In this document: positions 36,301 through 50,178 of the stretch, piece after piece
Layout: each line of letters starts with the position of its first letter
Position numbering within the stretch: the first letter of the stretch is position 1
Assembly (NCBI GenBank): GCA_964057225.1
Contig: OZ059897.1
Coordinates: forward strand, 18,786,001-18,850,000
DNA length: 64,000 nt
Origin: Auanema rhodensis
Lineage: Eukaryota; Nematoda; Chromadorea; Rhabditida; Rhabditidae
Direction of reading: 5' to 3'
Position numbers and translations under genes: made by a program
The notes under the pieces: generated by a model
Told to the model about the DNA's origin: nothing
Databases searched by the model: none
Seen by the model: the letters and a program-made list of their open reading frames with translations, nothing else

Positions 36301-38258
36301 TGTACACTCAACATTGCTTCCAAAAACATTTTGACAAAAATTTTTTCGAAAAATTTCAAAATAATTTAGCAAAAAGTAGATGTTTTTAGATTCCATTTTT
36401 CAAGGCAAAGACGATGGACAATGTTATTCAACGAAAAAATTAATTCTTCAGGGTGAAAATCGAGGATATAAGTGTGAACTTATATCAGTTGATATCTCGG
36501 TGCATTTTTAAGCTAGCGCAAATCTGATAACACAGATCGACGCAGCTTAAAAATCCGCATTGAATGCACTATACTACATTGAGAAACGCTTAATACAAAA
36601 ATTAGTTATGATCGTTTGAAAAATGATGCATTAGTGTATGTTGAGTTTCCATGTACACTCAACATTGCTTCCAAAAACATTTTGACAAAAATTTTTTCGA
36701 AAAATTTCAAAATAATTTAGCAAAAAGTAGATGTTTTTAGATTCCATTTTTCAAGGCAAAGACGATGGACAATGTTATTCAACGAAAAAATTAATTCTTC
36801 AGGGTGAAAATCGAGGATATAAGTGTGAACTTATATCAGTTGATATCTCGGTGCATTTTTAAGCTAGCGCAAATCTGATAACACAGATCGACGCAGCTTA
36901 AAAATCCGCATTGAATGCACTATACTACATTGAGAAACGCTTAATACAAAAATTAGTTATGATCGTTTGAAAAATGATGCATTAGTGTATGTTGAGTTTC
37001 CATGTACACTCAACATTGCTTCCAAAAACATTTTGACAAAAATTTTTTCGAAAAATTTCAAAATAATTTAGCAAAAAGTAGATGTTTTATGATTCCATTT
37101 TTCAAGGCAAAGACGATGGACAATGTTATTCAACGAAAAAATTAATTCTTCAGGGTGAAAATCGAGGATATAAGTGTGAACTTATATCAGTTGATATCTC
37201 GGTGCATTTTTAAGCTAGCGCAAATCTGATAACACAGATCGACGCAGCTTAAAAATCCGCATCGAATGCACTATACTACATTGAAAAACGCTTGATACAA
37301 AAATTAGTTATGATCGTTTGAAAAATGATGCATTAGTGTATGTTGAGTTTCCATGTACACTCAACATTGCTTCCAAAAACATTTCGACAAAAATTTTTTC
37401 GAAAAATTTCAAAATAATTTAGCAAAAAGTAGATGTTTTATGATTCCATTTTTCAAGGCAAAGACGATGGACAATGTTATTCAACGAAAAAATTAATTCT
37501 TCAGGGTGAAAATCGAGGATATAAGTGTGAACTTATATCAGTTGATATCTCGGTGCATTTTTAAGCTAGCGCAAATCTGATAACACAGATCGACGCAGCT
37601 TAAAAATCCGCATCGAATGCACTATACTACATTGAGAAACGCTTAATACAAAAATTAGTTATGATCGTTTGAAAAATGATGCATTAGTGTATGTTGAGTT
37701 TCCATGTACACTCAACATTGCTTCCAAAAACATTTTGACAAAAATTTTTTCGAAAAATTTCAAAATAATTTAGCAAAAAGTAGATGTTTTTAGATTCCAT
37801 TTTTCAAGGCAAAGACGATGGACAATGTTATTCAACGAAAAAATTATTTCTTCAGGGTGAAAATCGAGGATATAAGTGTGAACTTATATCAGTTGATATC
37901 TCGGTGCATTTTTAAGCTAGCGCAAATCTGATAACACAGATCGACGCAGCTTAAAAATCCGCATCGAATGCACTATACTACATTGAGAAACGCTTACTAC
38001 AAAAATTAGTTATGATCGTTTGAAAAATGATGCATTAGTGTATGTTGAGTTTCCATGTACACTCAACATTGCTTCCAAAAACATTTTGACAAAAATTTTT
38101 TCGAAAAATTTCAAAATAATTTAGCAAAAAGTAGATGTTTTATGATTCCATTTTTCAAGGCAAAGACGATGGACAATGTTATTCAACGAAAAAATTAATT
38201 CTTCAGGGTGAAAATCGAGGATATAAGTGTGAACTTATATCAGTTGATATCTCGGTGC
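33345..38258 (+). repeat. Three successive units of a 5-mer higher-order repeat (1755-bp spacing)
   Basis: Units start at 33345, 35100 and 36855 with GCATTGAATGC/TTTTATGATT, followed by CATTGAAAA/ATTTCGAC/TTTTATGATT, then TTATTTC/CGAGGAT, then CTTACTAC. The fifth member varies. In unit 1 it is a duplicate of member four: 34398 and 34749 share the private TTGAACAATG and look identical. In unit 2 (36504) it is a GCATTGAATGC copy with TTTTTAG. Unit 3 runs only four monomers before the next block. A private A to G lies in the copy at 35802 (ACGCGGCTT). Confidence 0.75.
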
Positions 38259-41200
38259 ATTTTTAAGCTAGCGCAAATCTGATAACACAGATCGACGCAG
38301 CTTAAAAATCCGCATCGAATGCACTATACTACATTGAGAAACGCTTAATACAAAAATTAGTTATGATCGTTTGAAAAATGATGCATTAGTGTATGTTGAG
38401 TTTCCATGTACACTCAACATTGCTTCCAAAAACATTTTGACAAAAATTTTTTCGAAAAATTTCAAAATAATTTAGCAAAAAGTAGATGTTTTTAGATTCC
38501 ATTTTTCAAGGCAAAGACGATGGACAATGTTATTCAACGAAAAAATTATTTCTTCAGGGTGAAAATCGAGGATATAAGTGTGAACTTATATCAGTTGATA
38601 TCTCGGTGCATTTTTAAGCTAGCGCAAATCTGATAACACAGATCGACGCAGCTTAAAAATCCGCATCGAATGCACTATACTACATTGAGAAACGCTTACT
38701 ACAAAAATTAGTTATGATCGTTTGAAAAATGATGCATTAGTGTATGTTGAGTTTCCATGTACACTCAACATTGCTTCCAAAAACATTTTGACAAAAATTT
38801 TTTCGAAAAATTTCAAAATAATTTAGCAAAGAGTAGATGTTTTTAGATTCCATTTTTCAAGGCAAAGACGATGGACAATGTTATTCAACGAAAAAATTAA
38901 TTCTTCAGGGTGAAAATCGAGGATATAAGTGTGAACTTATATCAGTTGATATCTCGGTGCATTTTTAAGCTAGCGCAAATCTGATAACACAGATCGACGC
39001 AGCTTAAAAATCCGCATTGAATGCACTATACTACATTGAGAAACGCTTAATACAAAAATTAGTTATGATCGTTTGAAAAATGATGCATTAGTGTATGTTG
39101 AGTTTCCATGTACACTCAACATTGCTTCCAAAAACATTTTGACAAAAATTTTTTCGAAAAATTTCAAAATAATTTAGCAAAAAGTAGATGTTTTAAGATT
39201 CCATTTTTCAAGGCAAAGACGATGGACAATGTTATTCAACGAAAAAATTAATTCTTCAGGGTGAAAATCGAGGATATAAGTGTGAACTTATATCAGTTGA
39301 TATCTCGGTGCATTTTTAAGCTAGCGCAAATCTGATAACACAGATCGACGCAGCTTAAAAATCCGCATCGAATGCACTATACTACATTGAGAAACGTTTA
39401 ATACAAAAATTAGTTATGATCGTTTGAAAAATGATGCATTAGTGTATGTTGAGTTTCCATGTACACTCAACATTGCTTCCAAAAACATTTTGACAAAAAT
39501 TTTTTCGAAAAATTTCAAAATAATTTAGCAAAAAGTAGATGTTTTTAGATTCCATTTTTCAAGGCAAAGACGATGGACAATGTTATTCAACGAAAAAATT
39601 AATTCTTCAGGGTGAAAATCGAGGATATAAGTGTGAACTTATATCAGTTGATATCTCGGTGCATTTTTAAGCTAGCGCAAATCTGATAACACAGATCGAC
39701 GCAGCTTAAAAATCCGCATCGAATGCACTATACTACATTGAGAAACGCTTAATACAAAAATTAGTTATGATCGTTTGAAAAATGATGCATTAGTGTATGT
39801 TGAGTTTCCATGTACACTCAACATTGCTTCCAAAAACATTTTGACAAAAATTTTTTCGAAAAATTTCAAAATAATTTAGCAAAAAGTAGATGTTTTAAGA
39901 TTCCATTTTTCAAGGCAAAGACGATGGACAATGTTATTCAACGAAAAAATTAATTCTTCAGGGTGAAAATCGAGGATATAAGTGTGAACTTATATCAGTT
40001 GGTTTCTCGGTGCATTTTAAAGCTAGCGCAAATCTGATAACACAGATCGACGCAGCTTAAAAATCCGCATCGAATGCACTATACTACATTGAGAAACGCT
40101 TAATACAAAAATTAGTTATGATCGTTTGAAAAATGATGCATTAGTGTATGTTGAGTTTCCATGTACACTCAACATTGCTTCCAAAAACATTTTGACAAAA
40201 ATTTTTTCGAAAAATTTCAAAATAATTTAGCAAAAAGTAGATGTTTTTAGATTCCATTTTTCAAGGCAAAGACGATGGACAATGTTATTCAACGAAAAAA
40301 TTATTTCTTCAGGGTGAAAATCGAGGATATAAGTGTGAACTTATATCAGTTGATATCTCGGTGCATTTTTAAGCTAGCGCAAATCTGATAACACAGATCG
40401 ACGCAGCTTAAAAATCCGCATCGAATGCACTATACTACATTGAGAAACGCTTACTACAAAAATTAGTTATGATCGTTTGAAAAATGATGCATTAGTGTAT
40501 GTTGAGTTTCCATGTACACTCAACATTGCTTCCAAAAACATTTTGACAAAAATTTTTTCGAAAAATTTCAAAATAATTTAGCAAAGAGTAGATGTTTTTA
40601 GATTCCATTTTTCAAGGCAAAGACGATGGACAATGTTATTCAACGAAAAAATTAATTCTTCAGGGTGAAAATCGAGGATATAAGTGTGAACTTATATCAG
40701 TTGATATCTCGGTGCATTTTTAAGCTAGCGCAAATCTGATAACACAGATCGACGCAGCTTAAAAATCCGCATCGAATGCACTATACTACATTGAGAAACG
40801 TTTAATACAAAAATTAGTTATGATCGTTTGAAAAATGATGCATTAGTGTATGTTGAGTTTCCATGTACACTCAACATTGCTTCCAAAAACATTTTGACAA
40901 AAATTTTTTCGAAAAATTTCAAAATAATTTAGCAAAAAGTAGATGTTTTTAGATTCCATTTTTCAAGGCAAAGACGATGGACAATGTTATTCAACGAAAA
41001 AATTAATTCTTCAGGGTGAAAATCGAGGATATAAGTGTGAACTTATATCAGTTGATATCTCGGTGCATTTTTAAGCTAGCGCAAATCTGATAACACAGAT
41101 CGACGCAGCTTAAAAATCCGCATCGAATGCACTATACTACATTGAGAAACGCTTAATACAAAAATTAGTTATGATCGTTTGAAAAATGATGCATTAGTGT

Positions 41201-43172
41201 ATGTTGAGTTTCCATGTACACTCAACATTGCTTCCAAAAACATTTTGACAAAAATTTTTTCGAAAAATTTCAAAATAATTTAGCAAAAAGTAGATGTTTT
41301 AAGATTCCATTTTTCAAGGCAAAGACGATGGACAATGTTATTCAACGAAAAAATTAATTCTTCAGGGTGAAAATCGAGGATATAAGTGTGAACTTATATC
41401 AGTTGGTTTCTCGGTGCATTTTAAAGCTAGCGCAAATCTGATAACACAGATCGACGCAGCTTAAAAATCCGCATCGAATGCACTATACTACATTGAGAAA
41501 CGCTTAATACAAAAATTAGTTATGATCGTTTGAAAAATGATGCATTAGTGTATGTTGAGTTTCCATGTACACTCAACATTGCTTCCAAAAACATTTTGAC
41601 AAAAATTTTTTCGAAAAATTTCAAAATAATTTAGCGAAAAGTAGATGTTTTTAGATTCCATTTTTCAAGGCAAAGACGATGGACAATGTTATTCAACGAA
41701 AAAATTAATTCTTCAGGGTGAAAATCGAGGATATAAGTGTGAACTTATATCAGTTGATATCTCGGTGCATTTTTAAGCTAGCGCAAATCTGATAACACAG
41801 ATCGACGCAGCTTAAAAATCCGCATCGAATGCACTATACTACATTGAGAAACGCTCAATACAAAAATTAGTTATGATCGTTTGAAAAATGATGCATTAGT
41901 GTATGTTGAGTTTCCATGTACACTCAACATTGCTTCCAAAAACATTTTGACAAAAATTTTTTCGAAAAATTTCAAAATAATTTAGCAAAAAGTAGATGTT
42001 TTAAGATTCCATTTTTCAAGGCAAAGACGATGGACAATGTTATTCAACGAAAAAATTAATTCTTCAGGGTGAAAATCGAGGATATAAGTGTGAACTTATA
42101 TCAGTTGGTTTCTCGGTGCATTTTAAAGCTAGCGCAAATCTGATAACACAGATCGACGCAGCTTAAAAATCCGCATCGAATGCACTATACTACATTGAGA
42201 AACGCTTAATACAAAAATTAGTTATGATCGTTTGAAAAATGATGCATTAGTGTATGTTGAGTTTCCATGTACACTCAACATTGCTTCCAAAAACATTTTG
42301 ACAAAAATTTTTTCGAAAAATTTCAAAATAATTTAGCGAAAAGTAGATGTTTTTAGATTCCATTTTTCAAGGCAAAGACGATGGACAATGTTATTCAACG
42401 AAAAAATTAATTCTTCAGGGTGAAAATCGAGGATATAAGTGTGAACTTATATCAGTTGATATCTCGGTGCATTTTTAAGCTAGCGCAAATCTGATAACAC
42501 AGATCGACGCAGCTTAAAAATCCGCATCGAATGCACTATACTACATTAAGAAACGCTTAATACAAAAATTAGTTATGATCGTTTGAAAAATGATGCATTA
42601 GTGTATGTTGAGTTTCCATGTACACTCAACATTGCTTCCAAAAACATTTTGACAAAAATTTTTTCGAAAAATTTCAAAATAATTTAGCGAAAAGTAGATG
42701 TTTTTAGATTCCATTTTTCAAGGCAAAGACGATGGACAATGTTATTCAACGAAAAAATTAATTCTTCAGGGTGAAAATCGAGGATATAAGTGTGAACTTA
42801 TATCAGTTGATATCTCGGTGCATTTTTAAGCTAGCGCAAATCTGATAACACAGATCGACGCAGCTTAAAAATCCGCATCGAATGCACTATACTACATTAA
42901 GAAACGCTTAATACAAAAATTAGTTATGATCGTTTGAAAAATGATGCATTAGTGTATGTTGAGTTTCCATGTACACTCAACATTGCTTCCAAAAACATTT
43001 TGACAAAAATTTTTTCGAAAAATTTCAAAATAATTTAGCGAAAAGTAGATGTTTTTAGATTCCATTTTTCAAGGCAAAGACGATGGACAATGTTATTCAA
43101 CGAAAAAATTAATTCTTCAGGGTGAAAATCGAGGATATAAGTGTGAACTTATATCAGTTGATATCTCGGTGC
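38259..43172 (+). repeat. Blocks ending in the GGTTTC variant (5-, 4- and 2-mers)
   Basis: The monomer end changes from TTGATATCTCGG to TTGGTTTCTCGG, and wherever it does so the next copy starts ATTTTAAAG, so two variants across a monomer boundary travel together. Blocks are 38259-40013 (five monomers), 40014-41417 (four, lacking the counterpart of 38961), and 41418-42119 (two). The first two share GCAAAGAGTAG (38610, 40365) and CGTTTAATAC (39312, 40716). Then 42120 is a GCG copy starting ATTTTAAAG, followed by two apparently identical CATTAAG/CTTAATAC/GCG monomers at 42471 and 42822. Confidence 0.7.
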
Positions 43173-44923
43173 ATTTTTAAGCTAGCGCAAATCTGATAAC
43201 ACAGATCGACGCAGCTTAAAAATCCGCATCGAATGCACTATACTACATTGAAAAACGCTTGATACAAAAATTAGTTATGATCGTTTGAAAAATGATGCAT
43301 TAGTGTATGTTGAGTTTCCATGTACACTCAACATTGCTTCCAAAAACATTTTGACAAAAATTTTTTCGAAAAATTTCAAAATAATTTAGCGAAAAGTAGA
43401 TGTTTTTAGATTCCATTTTTCAAGGCAAAGACGATGGACAATGTTATTCAACGAAAAAATTAATTCTTCAGGGTGAAAATCGAGGATATAAGTGTGAACT
43501 TATATCAGTTGGTTTCTCGGTGCATTTTAAAGCTAGCGCAAATCTGATAACACAGATCGACGCAGCTTAAAAATCCGCATCGAATGCACTATACTACATT
43601 GAGAAACGCTTAATACAAAAATTAGTTATGATCGTTTGAAAAATGATGCATTAGTGTATGTTGAGTTTCCATGTACACTCAACATTGCTTCCAAAAACAT
43701 TTTGACAAAAATTTTTTCGAAAAATTTCAAAATAATTTAGCAAAAAGTAGATGTTTTTAGATTCCATTTTTCAAGGCAAAGACGATGGACAATGTTATTC
43801 AACGAAAAAATTAATTCTTCAGGGTGAAAATCGAGGATATAAGTGTGAACTTATATCAGTTGATATCTCGGTGCATTTTTAAGCTAGCGCAAATCTGATA
43901 ACACAGATCGACGCAGCTTAAAAATCCGCATCGAATGCACTATACTACATTGAAAAACGCTTAATACAAAAATTAGTTATGATCGTTTGAAAAATGATGC
44001 ATTAGTGTATGTTGAGTTTCCATGTACACTCAACATTGCTTCCAAAAACATTTTGACAAAAATTTTTTCAAAAAATTTCAAAATAATTTAGAAAAGTAGA
44101 TGTTTTTAGATTCCATTTTTCAAGGCAAAGACGATGGACAATGTTATTCAACGAAAAAATTAATTCTTCAGGGTGAAAATCGAGGATATAAGTGTGAACT
44201 TATATCAGTTGATATCTCGGTGCATTTTTAAGCTAGCGCAAATCTGATAACACAGATCGACGCAGCTTAAAAATCCGCATCGAATGCACTATACTACATT
44301 AAGAAACGCTTAATACAAAAATTAGTTATGATCGTTTGAAAAATGATGCATTAGTGTATGTTGAGTTTCCATGTACACTCAACATTGCTTCCAAAAACAT
44401 TTTGACAAAAATTTTTTCAAAAAATTTCAAAATAATTTAGAAAAGTAGATGTTTTTAGATTCCATTTTTCAAGGCAAAGACGATGGACAATGTTATTCAA
44501 CGAAAAAATTAATTCTTCAGGGTGAAAATCGAGGATATAAGTGTGAACTTATATCAGTTGATATCTCGGTGCATTTTTAAGCTAGCGCAAATCTGATAAC
44601 ACAGATCGACGCAGCTTAAAAATCCGCATCGAATGCACTATACTACATTAAGAAACGTTTGATACAAAAATTAGTTATGATCGTTTGAAAAATGATGCAT
44701 TAGCGTATGTTGAGTTTCCATGTACACTCAACATTGCTTCCAAAAACATTTTGACAAAAATTTTTTCGAAAAATTTCAAAATAATTTAGCAAAAAGTAGA
44801 TGTTTTAAGATTCCATTTTTCAAGGCAAAGACGATGGACAATGTTATTCAACGAAAAAATTAATTCTTCAGGGTGAAAATCGAGGATATAAGTGTGAACT
44901 TATATCAGTTGGTTTCTCGGTGC
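43173..44923 (+). repeat. 5-mer higher-order repeat with two 349-bp members, copy 1 (1751 bp)
   Basis: The order is a GCG monomer ending GGTTTC (43173), an ATTTTAAAG/GCA monomer (43524), two 349-bp monomers with TTTAGAAAAGTAG and TTTTTTCAAAAAA (43875, 44224), and a CATTAAG monomer with GCGTATG, TTTTAAG and GGTTTC (44573). The 2-bp loss at offsets 218-219 sets these copies apart from all upstream ones. Confidence 0.8.
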
Positions 44924-46323
44924 ATTTTAAAGCTAGCGCAAATCTGATAACACAGATCGACGCAGCTTAAAAATCCGCATCGAATGCACTATACTACATT
45001 GAAAAACGCTTGATACAAAAATTAGTTATGATCGTTTGAAAAATGATGCATTAGTGTATGTTGAGTTTCCATGTACACTCAACATTGCTTCCAAAAACAT
45101 TTTGACAAAAATTTTTTCGAAAAATTTCAAAATAATTTAGCGAAAAGTAGATGTTTTTAGATTCCATTTTTCAAGGCAAAGACGATGGACAATGTTATTC
45201 AACGAAAAAATTAATTCTTCAGGGTGAAAATCGAGGATATAAGTGTGAACTTATATCAGTTGGTTTCTCGGTGCATTTTAAAGCTAGCGCAAATCTGATA
45301 ACACAGATCGACGCAGCTTAAAAATCCGCATCGAATGCACTATACTACATTGAGAAACGCTTAATACAAAAATTAGTTATGATCGTTTGAAAAATGATGC
45401 ATTAGTGTATGTTGAGTTTCCATGTACACTCAACATTGCTTCCAAAAACATTTTGACAAAAATTTTTTCGAAAAATTTCAAAATAATTTAGCAAAAAGTA
45501 GATGTTTTTAGATTCCATTTTTCAAGGCAAAGACGATGGACAATGTTATTCAACGAAAAAATTAATTCTTCAGGGTGAAAATCGAGGATATAAGTGTGAA
45601 CTTATATCAGTTGATATCTCGGTGCATTTTTAAGCTAGCGCAAATCTGATAACACAGATCGACGCAGCTTAAAAATCCGCATCGAATGCACTATACTACA
45701 TTGAAAAACGCTTAATACAAAAATTAGTTATGATCGTTTGAAAAATGATGCATTAGTGTATGTTGAGTTTCCATGTACACTCAACATTGCTTCCAAAAAC
45801 ATTTTGACAAAAATTTTTTCAAAAAATTTCAAAATAATTTAGAAAAGTAGATGTTTTTAGATTCCATTTTTCAAGGCAAAGACGATGGACAATGTTATTC
45901 AACGAAAAAATTAATTCTTCAGGGTGAAAATCGAGGATATAAGTGTGAACTTATATCAGTTGATATCTCGGTGCATTTTTAAGCTAGCGCAAATCTGATA
46001 ACACAGATCGACGCAGCTTAAAAATCCGCATCGAATGCACTATACTACATTAAGAAACGCTTAATACAAAAATTAGTTATGATCGTTTGAAAAATGATGC
46101 ATTAGTGTATGTTGAGTTTCCATGTACACTCAACATTGCTTCCAAAAACATTTTGACAAAAATTTTTTCAAAAAATTTCAAAATAATTTAGAAAAGTAGA
46201 TGTTTTTAGATTCCATTTTTCAAGGCAAAGACGATGGACAATGTTATTCAACGAAAAAATTAATTCTTCAGGGTGAAAATCGAGGATATAAGTGTGAACT
46301 TATATCAGTTGATATCTCGGTGC
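44924..46323 (+). repeat. Same higher-order repeat lacking its fifth member, copy 2 (1400 bp)
   Basis: This unit repeats the first four members of the preceding block (GCG/GGTTTC, ATTTTAAAG/GCA and two 349-bp copies) but goes straight to the next unit without the GCGTATG/TTTTAAG monomer. Its length, 351+351+349+349, fits loss of exactly one monomer from the 1751-bp unit. Its first member differs slightly: it starts ATTTTAAAG because the preceding monomer ends GGTTTC. Confidence 0.75.
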
Positions 46324-48074
46324 ATTTTTAAGCTAGCGCAAATCTGATAACACAGATCGACGCAGCTTAAAAATCCGCATCGAATGCACTATACTACATT
46401 GAGAAACGCTAAATACAAAAATTAGTTATGATCGTTTGAAAAATGATGCATTAGTGTATGTTGAGTTTCCATGTACACTCAACATTGCTTCCAAAAACAT
46501 TTTGACAAAAATTTTTTCGAAAAATTTCAAAATAATTTAGCGAAAAGTAGATGTTTTTAGATTCCATTTTTCAAGGCAAAGACGATGGACAATGTTATTC
46601 AACGAAAAAATTAATTCTTCAGGGTGAAAATCGAGGATATAAGTGTGAACTTATATCAGTTGGTTTCTCGGTGCATTTTAAAGCTAGCGCAAATCTGATA
46701 ACACAGATCGACGCAGCTTAAAAATCCGCATCGAATGCACTATACTACATTGAGAAACGCTTAATACAAAAATTAGTTATGATCGTTTGAAAAATGATGC
46801 ATTAGTGTATGTTGAGTTTCCATGTACACTCAACATTGCTTCCAAAAACATTTTGACAAAAATTTTTTCGAAAAATTTCAAAATAATTTAGCAAAAAGTA
46901 GATGTTTTTAGATTCCATTTTTCAAGGCAAAGACGATGGACAATGTTATTCAACGAAAAAATTAATTCTTCAGGGTGAAAATCGAGGATATAAGTGTGAA
47001 CTTATATCAGTTGATATCTCGGTGCATTTTTAAGCTAGCGCAAATCTGATAACACAGATCGACGCAGCTTAAAAATCCGCATCGAATGCACTATACTACA
47101 TTGAAAAACGCTTAATACAAAAATTAGTTATGATCGTTTGAAAAATGATGCATTAGTGTATGTTGAGTTTCCATGTACACTCAACATTGCTTCCAAAAAC
47201 ATTTTGACAAAAATTTTTTCAAAAAATTTCAAAATAATTTAGAAAAGTAGATGTTTTTAGATTCCATTTTTCAAGGCAAAGACGATGGACAATGTTATTC
47301 AACGAAAAAATTAATTCTTCAGGGTGAAAATCGAGGATATAAGTGTGAACTTATATCAGTTGATATCTCGGTGCATTTTTAAGCTAGCGCAAATCTGATA
47401 ACACAGATCGACGCAGCTTAAAAATCCGCATCGAATGCACTATACTACATTAAGAAACGCTTAATACAAAAATTAGTTATGATCGTTTGAAAAATGATGC
47501 ATTAGTGTATGTTGAGTTTCCATGTACACTCAACATTGCTTCCAAAAACATTTTGACAAAAATTTTTTCAAAAAATTTCAAAATAATTTAGAAAAGTAGA
47601 TGTTTTTAGATTCCATTTTTCAAGGCAAAGACGATGGACAATGTTATTCAACGAAAAAATTAATTCTTCAGGGTGAAAATCGAGGATATAAGTGTGAACT
47701 TATATCAGTTGATATCTCGGTGCATTTTTAAGCTAGCGCAAATCTGATAACACAGATCGACGCAGCTTAAAAATCCGCATCGAATGCACTATACTACATT
47801 AAGAAACGCTTGATACAAAAATTAGTTATGATCGTTTGAAAAATGATGCATTAGCGTATGTTGAGTTTCCATGTACACTCAACATTGCTTCCAAAAACAT
47901 TTTGACAAAAATTTTTTCGAAAAATTTCAAAATAATTTAGCAAAAAGTAGATGTTTTAAGATTCCATTTTTCAAGGCAAAGACGATGGACAATGTTATTC
48001 AACGAAAAAATTAATTCTTCAGGGTGAAAATCGAGGATATAAGTGTGAACTTATATCAGTTGGTTTCTCGGTGC
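46324..48074 (+). repeat. 5-mer higher-order repeat with two 349-bp members, copy 3 (1751 bp)
   Basis: This unit matches 43173-44923 in order and in length. Its first member has CTAAATAC in the variable patch, and its fifth (47724) has GCGTATG, TTTTAAG and GGTTTC as in copy 1. That fifth member is also the first monomer of the segment that recurs at 57901, so two exchange histories overlap here. Confidence 0.8.
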
Positions 48075-50178
48075 ATTTTAAAGCTAGCGCAAATCTGATA
48101 ACACAGATCGACGCAGCTTAAAAATCCGCATCGAATGCACTATACTACATTGAGAAACGCGTGATACAAAAATTAGTTATGATCGTTTGAAAAATGATGC
48201 ATTAGTGTATGTTGAGTTTCCATGTACACTCAACATTGCTTCCAAAAACATTTTGACAAAAATTTTTTCGAAAAATTTCAAAATAATTTAGCGAAAAGTA
48301 GATGTTTTTAGATTCCATTTTTCAAGGCAAAGACGATGGACAATGTTATTCAACGAAAAAATTAATTCTTCAGGGTGAAAATCGAGGATATAAGTGTGAA
48401 CTTATATCAGTTGATATCTCGGTGCATTTTTAAGCTAGCGCAAATCTGATAACACAGATCGACGCAGCTTAAAAATCCGCATCGAATGCACTATACTACA
48501 TTGAGAAACGCTTAATACAAAAATTAGTTATGATCGTTTGAAAAATGATGCATTAGTGTATGTTGAGTTTCCATGTACACTCAACATTGCTTCCAAAAAC
48601 ATTTTGACAAAAATTTTTTCGAAAAATTTCAAAATAATTTAGCAAAAAGTAGATGTTTTTAGATTCCATTTTTCAAGGCAAAGACGATGGACAATGTTAT
48701 TCAACGAAAAAATTAATTCTTCAGGGTGAAAATCGAGGATATAAGTGTGAACTTATATCAGTTGATATCTCGGTGCATTTTTAAGCTAGCGCAAATCTGA
48801 TAACACAGATCGACGCAGCTTAAAAATCCGCATCGAATGCACTATACTACATTGAAAAACGCTTGATACAAAAATTAGTTATGATCGTTTGAAAAATGAT
48901 GCATAAGTGTATGTTGAGTTTCCATGTACACTCAACATTGCTTCCAAAAACATTTTGACAAAAATTTTTTCGAAAAATTTCAAAATAATTTAGAAAAGTA
49001 GATGTTTTTAGATTCCATTTTTCAAGGCAAAGACGATGGACAATGTTATTCAACGAAAAAATTAATTCTTCAGGGTGAAAATCGAGGATATAAGTGTGAA
49101 CTTATATCAGTTGATATCTCGGTGCATTTTTAAGCTAGCGCAAATCTGATAACACAGATCGACGCAGCTTAAAAATCCGCATCGAATGCACTATACTACA
49201 TTAAGAAACGCTTGATACAAAAATTAGTTATGATCGTTTGAAAAATGATGCATTAGTGTATGTTGAGTTTCCATGTACACTCAACATTGCTTCCAAAAAC
49301 ATTTTGACAAAAATTTTTTCGAAAAATTTCAAAATAATTTAGCAAAAAGTAGATGTTTTTAGATTCCATTTTTCAAGGCAAAGACGATGGACAATGTTAT
49401 TCAACGAAGAAATTAATTCTTCAGGGTGAAAATCGAGGATATAAGTGTGAACTTATATCAGTTGATATCTCGGTGCATTTTTAAGCTAGCGCAAATCTGA
49501 TAACACAGATCGACGCAGCTTAAAAATCCGCATCGAATGCACTATACTACATTGAGAAACGCGTGATACAAAAATTAGTTATGATCGTTTGAAAAATGAT
49601 GCATTAGTGTATGTTGAGTTTCCATGTACACTCAACATTGCTTCCAAAAACATTTTGACAAAAATTTTTTCGAAAAATTTCAAAATAATTTAGCAAAAAG
49701 TAGATGTTTTAAGATTCCATTTTTCAAGGCAAAGACGATGGACAATGTTATTCAACGAAAAAATTAATTCTTCAGGGTGAAAATCGAGGATATAAGTGTG
49801 AACTTATATCAGTTGATATCTCGGTGCATTTTTAAGCTAGCGCAAATCTGATAACACAGATCGACGCAGCTTAAAAATCTGCATCGAATGCACTATACTA
49901 CATTGAGAAACGCTTAATACAAAAATTAGTTATGATCGTTTGAAAAATGATGCATTAGTGTATGTTGAGTTTCCATGTACACTCAACATTGCTTCCAAAA
50001 ACATTTTGACAAAAATTTTTTCGAAAAATTTCAAAATAATTTAGCGAAAAGTAGATGTTTTTAGATTCCATTTTTCAAGGCAAAGACGATGGACAATGTT
50101 ATTCAACGAAAAAATTAATTCTTCAGGGTGAAAATCGAGGATATAAGTGTGAACTTATATCAGTTGATATCTCGGTGC
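47724..50178 (+). repeat. Seven-monomer segment with a distant second copy (2455 bp)
   Basis: The order is GCGTATG/TTTTAAG/GGTTTC; ATTTTAAAG/GCG; GCA; a 349-bp monomer with intact TTTTTTCGAAAAA (48777); CATTAAG/GAAGAAATT (49126); CGTGATAC/TTTTAAG (49477); AATCTGCATCG (49828). The same order and total length occur at 57901-60355. The copy at 48777 has a private GCATAAGTG which, on the minus strand, removes a stop and creates a 68-codon open frame of no coding significance. Confidence 0.8.

Noticed and set aside
48847-49053. 68-codon open frame on the minus strand
   Set aside because: It is produced by one private substitution (GCATAAGTG) and a 2-bp deletion in a single monomer. Nothing else supports coding.
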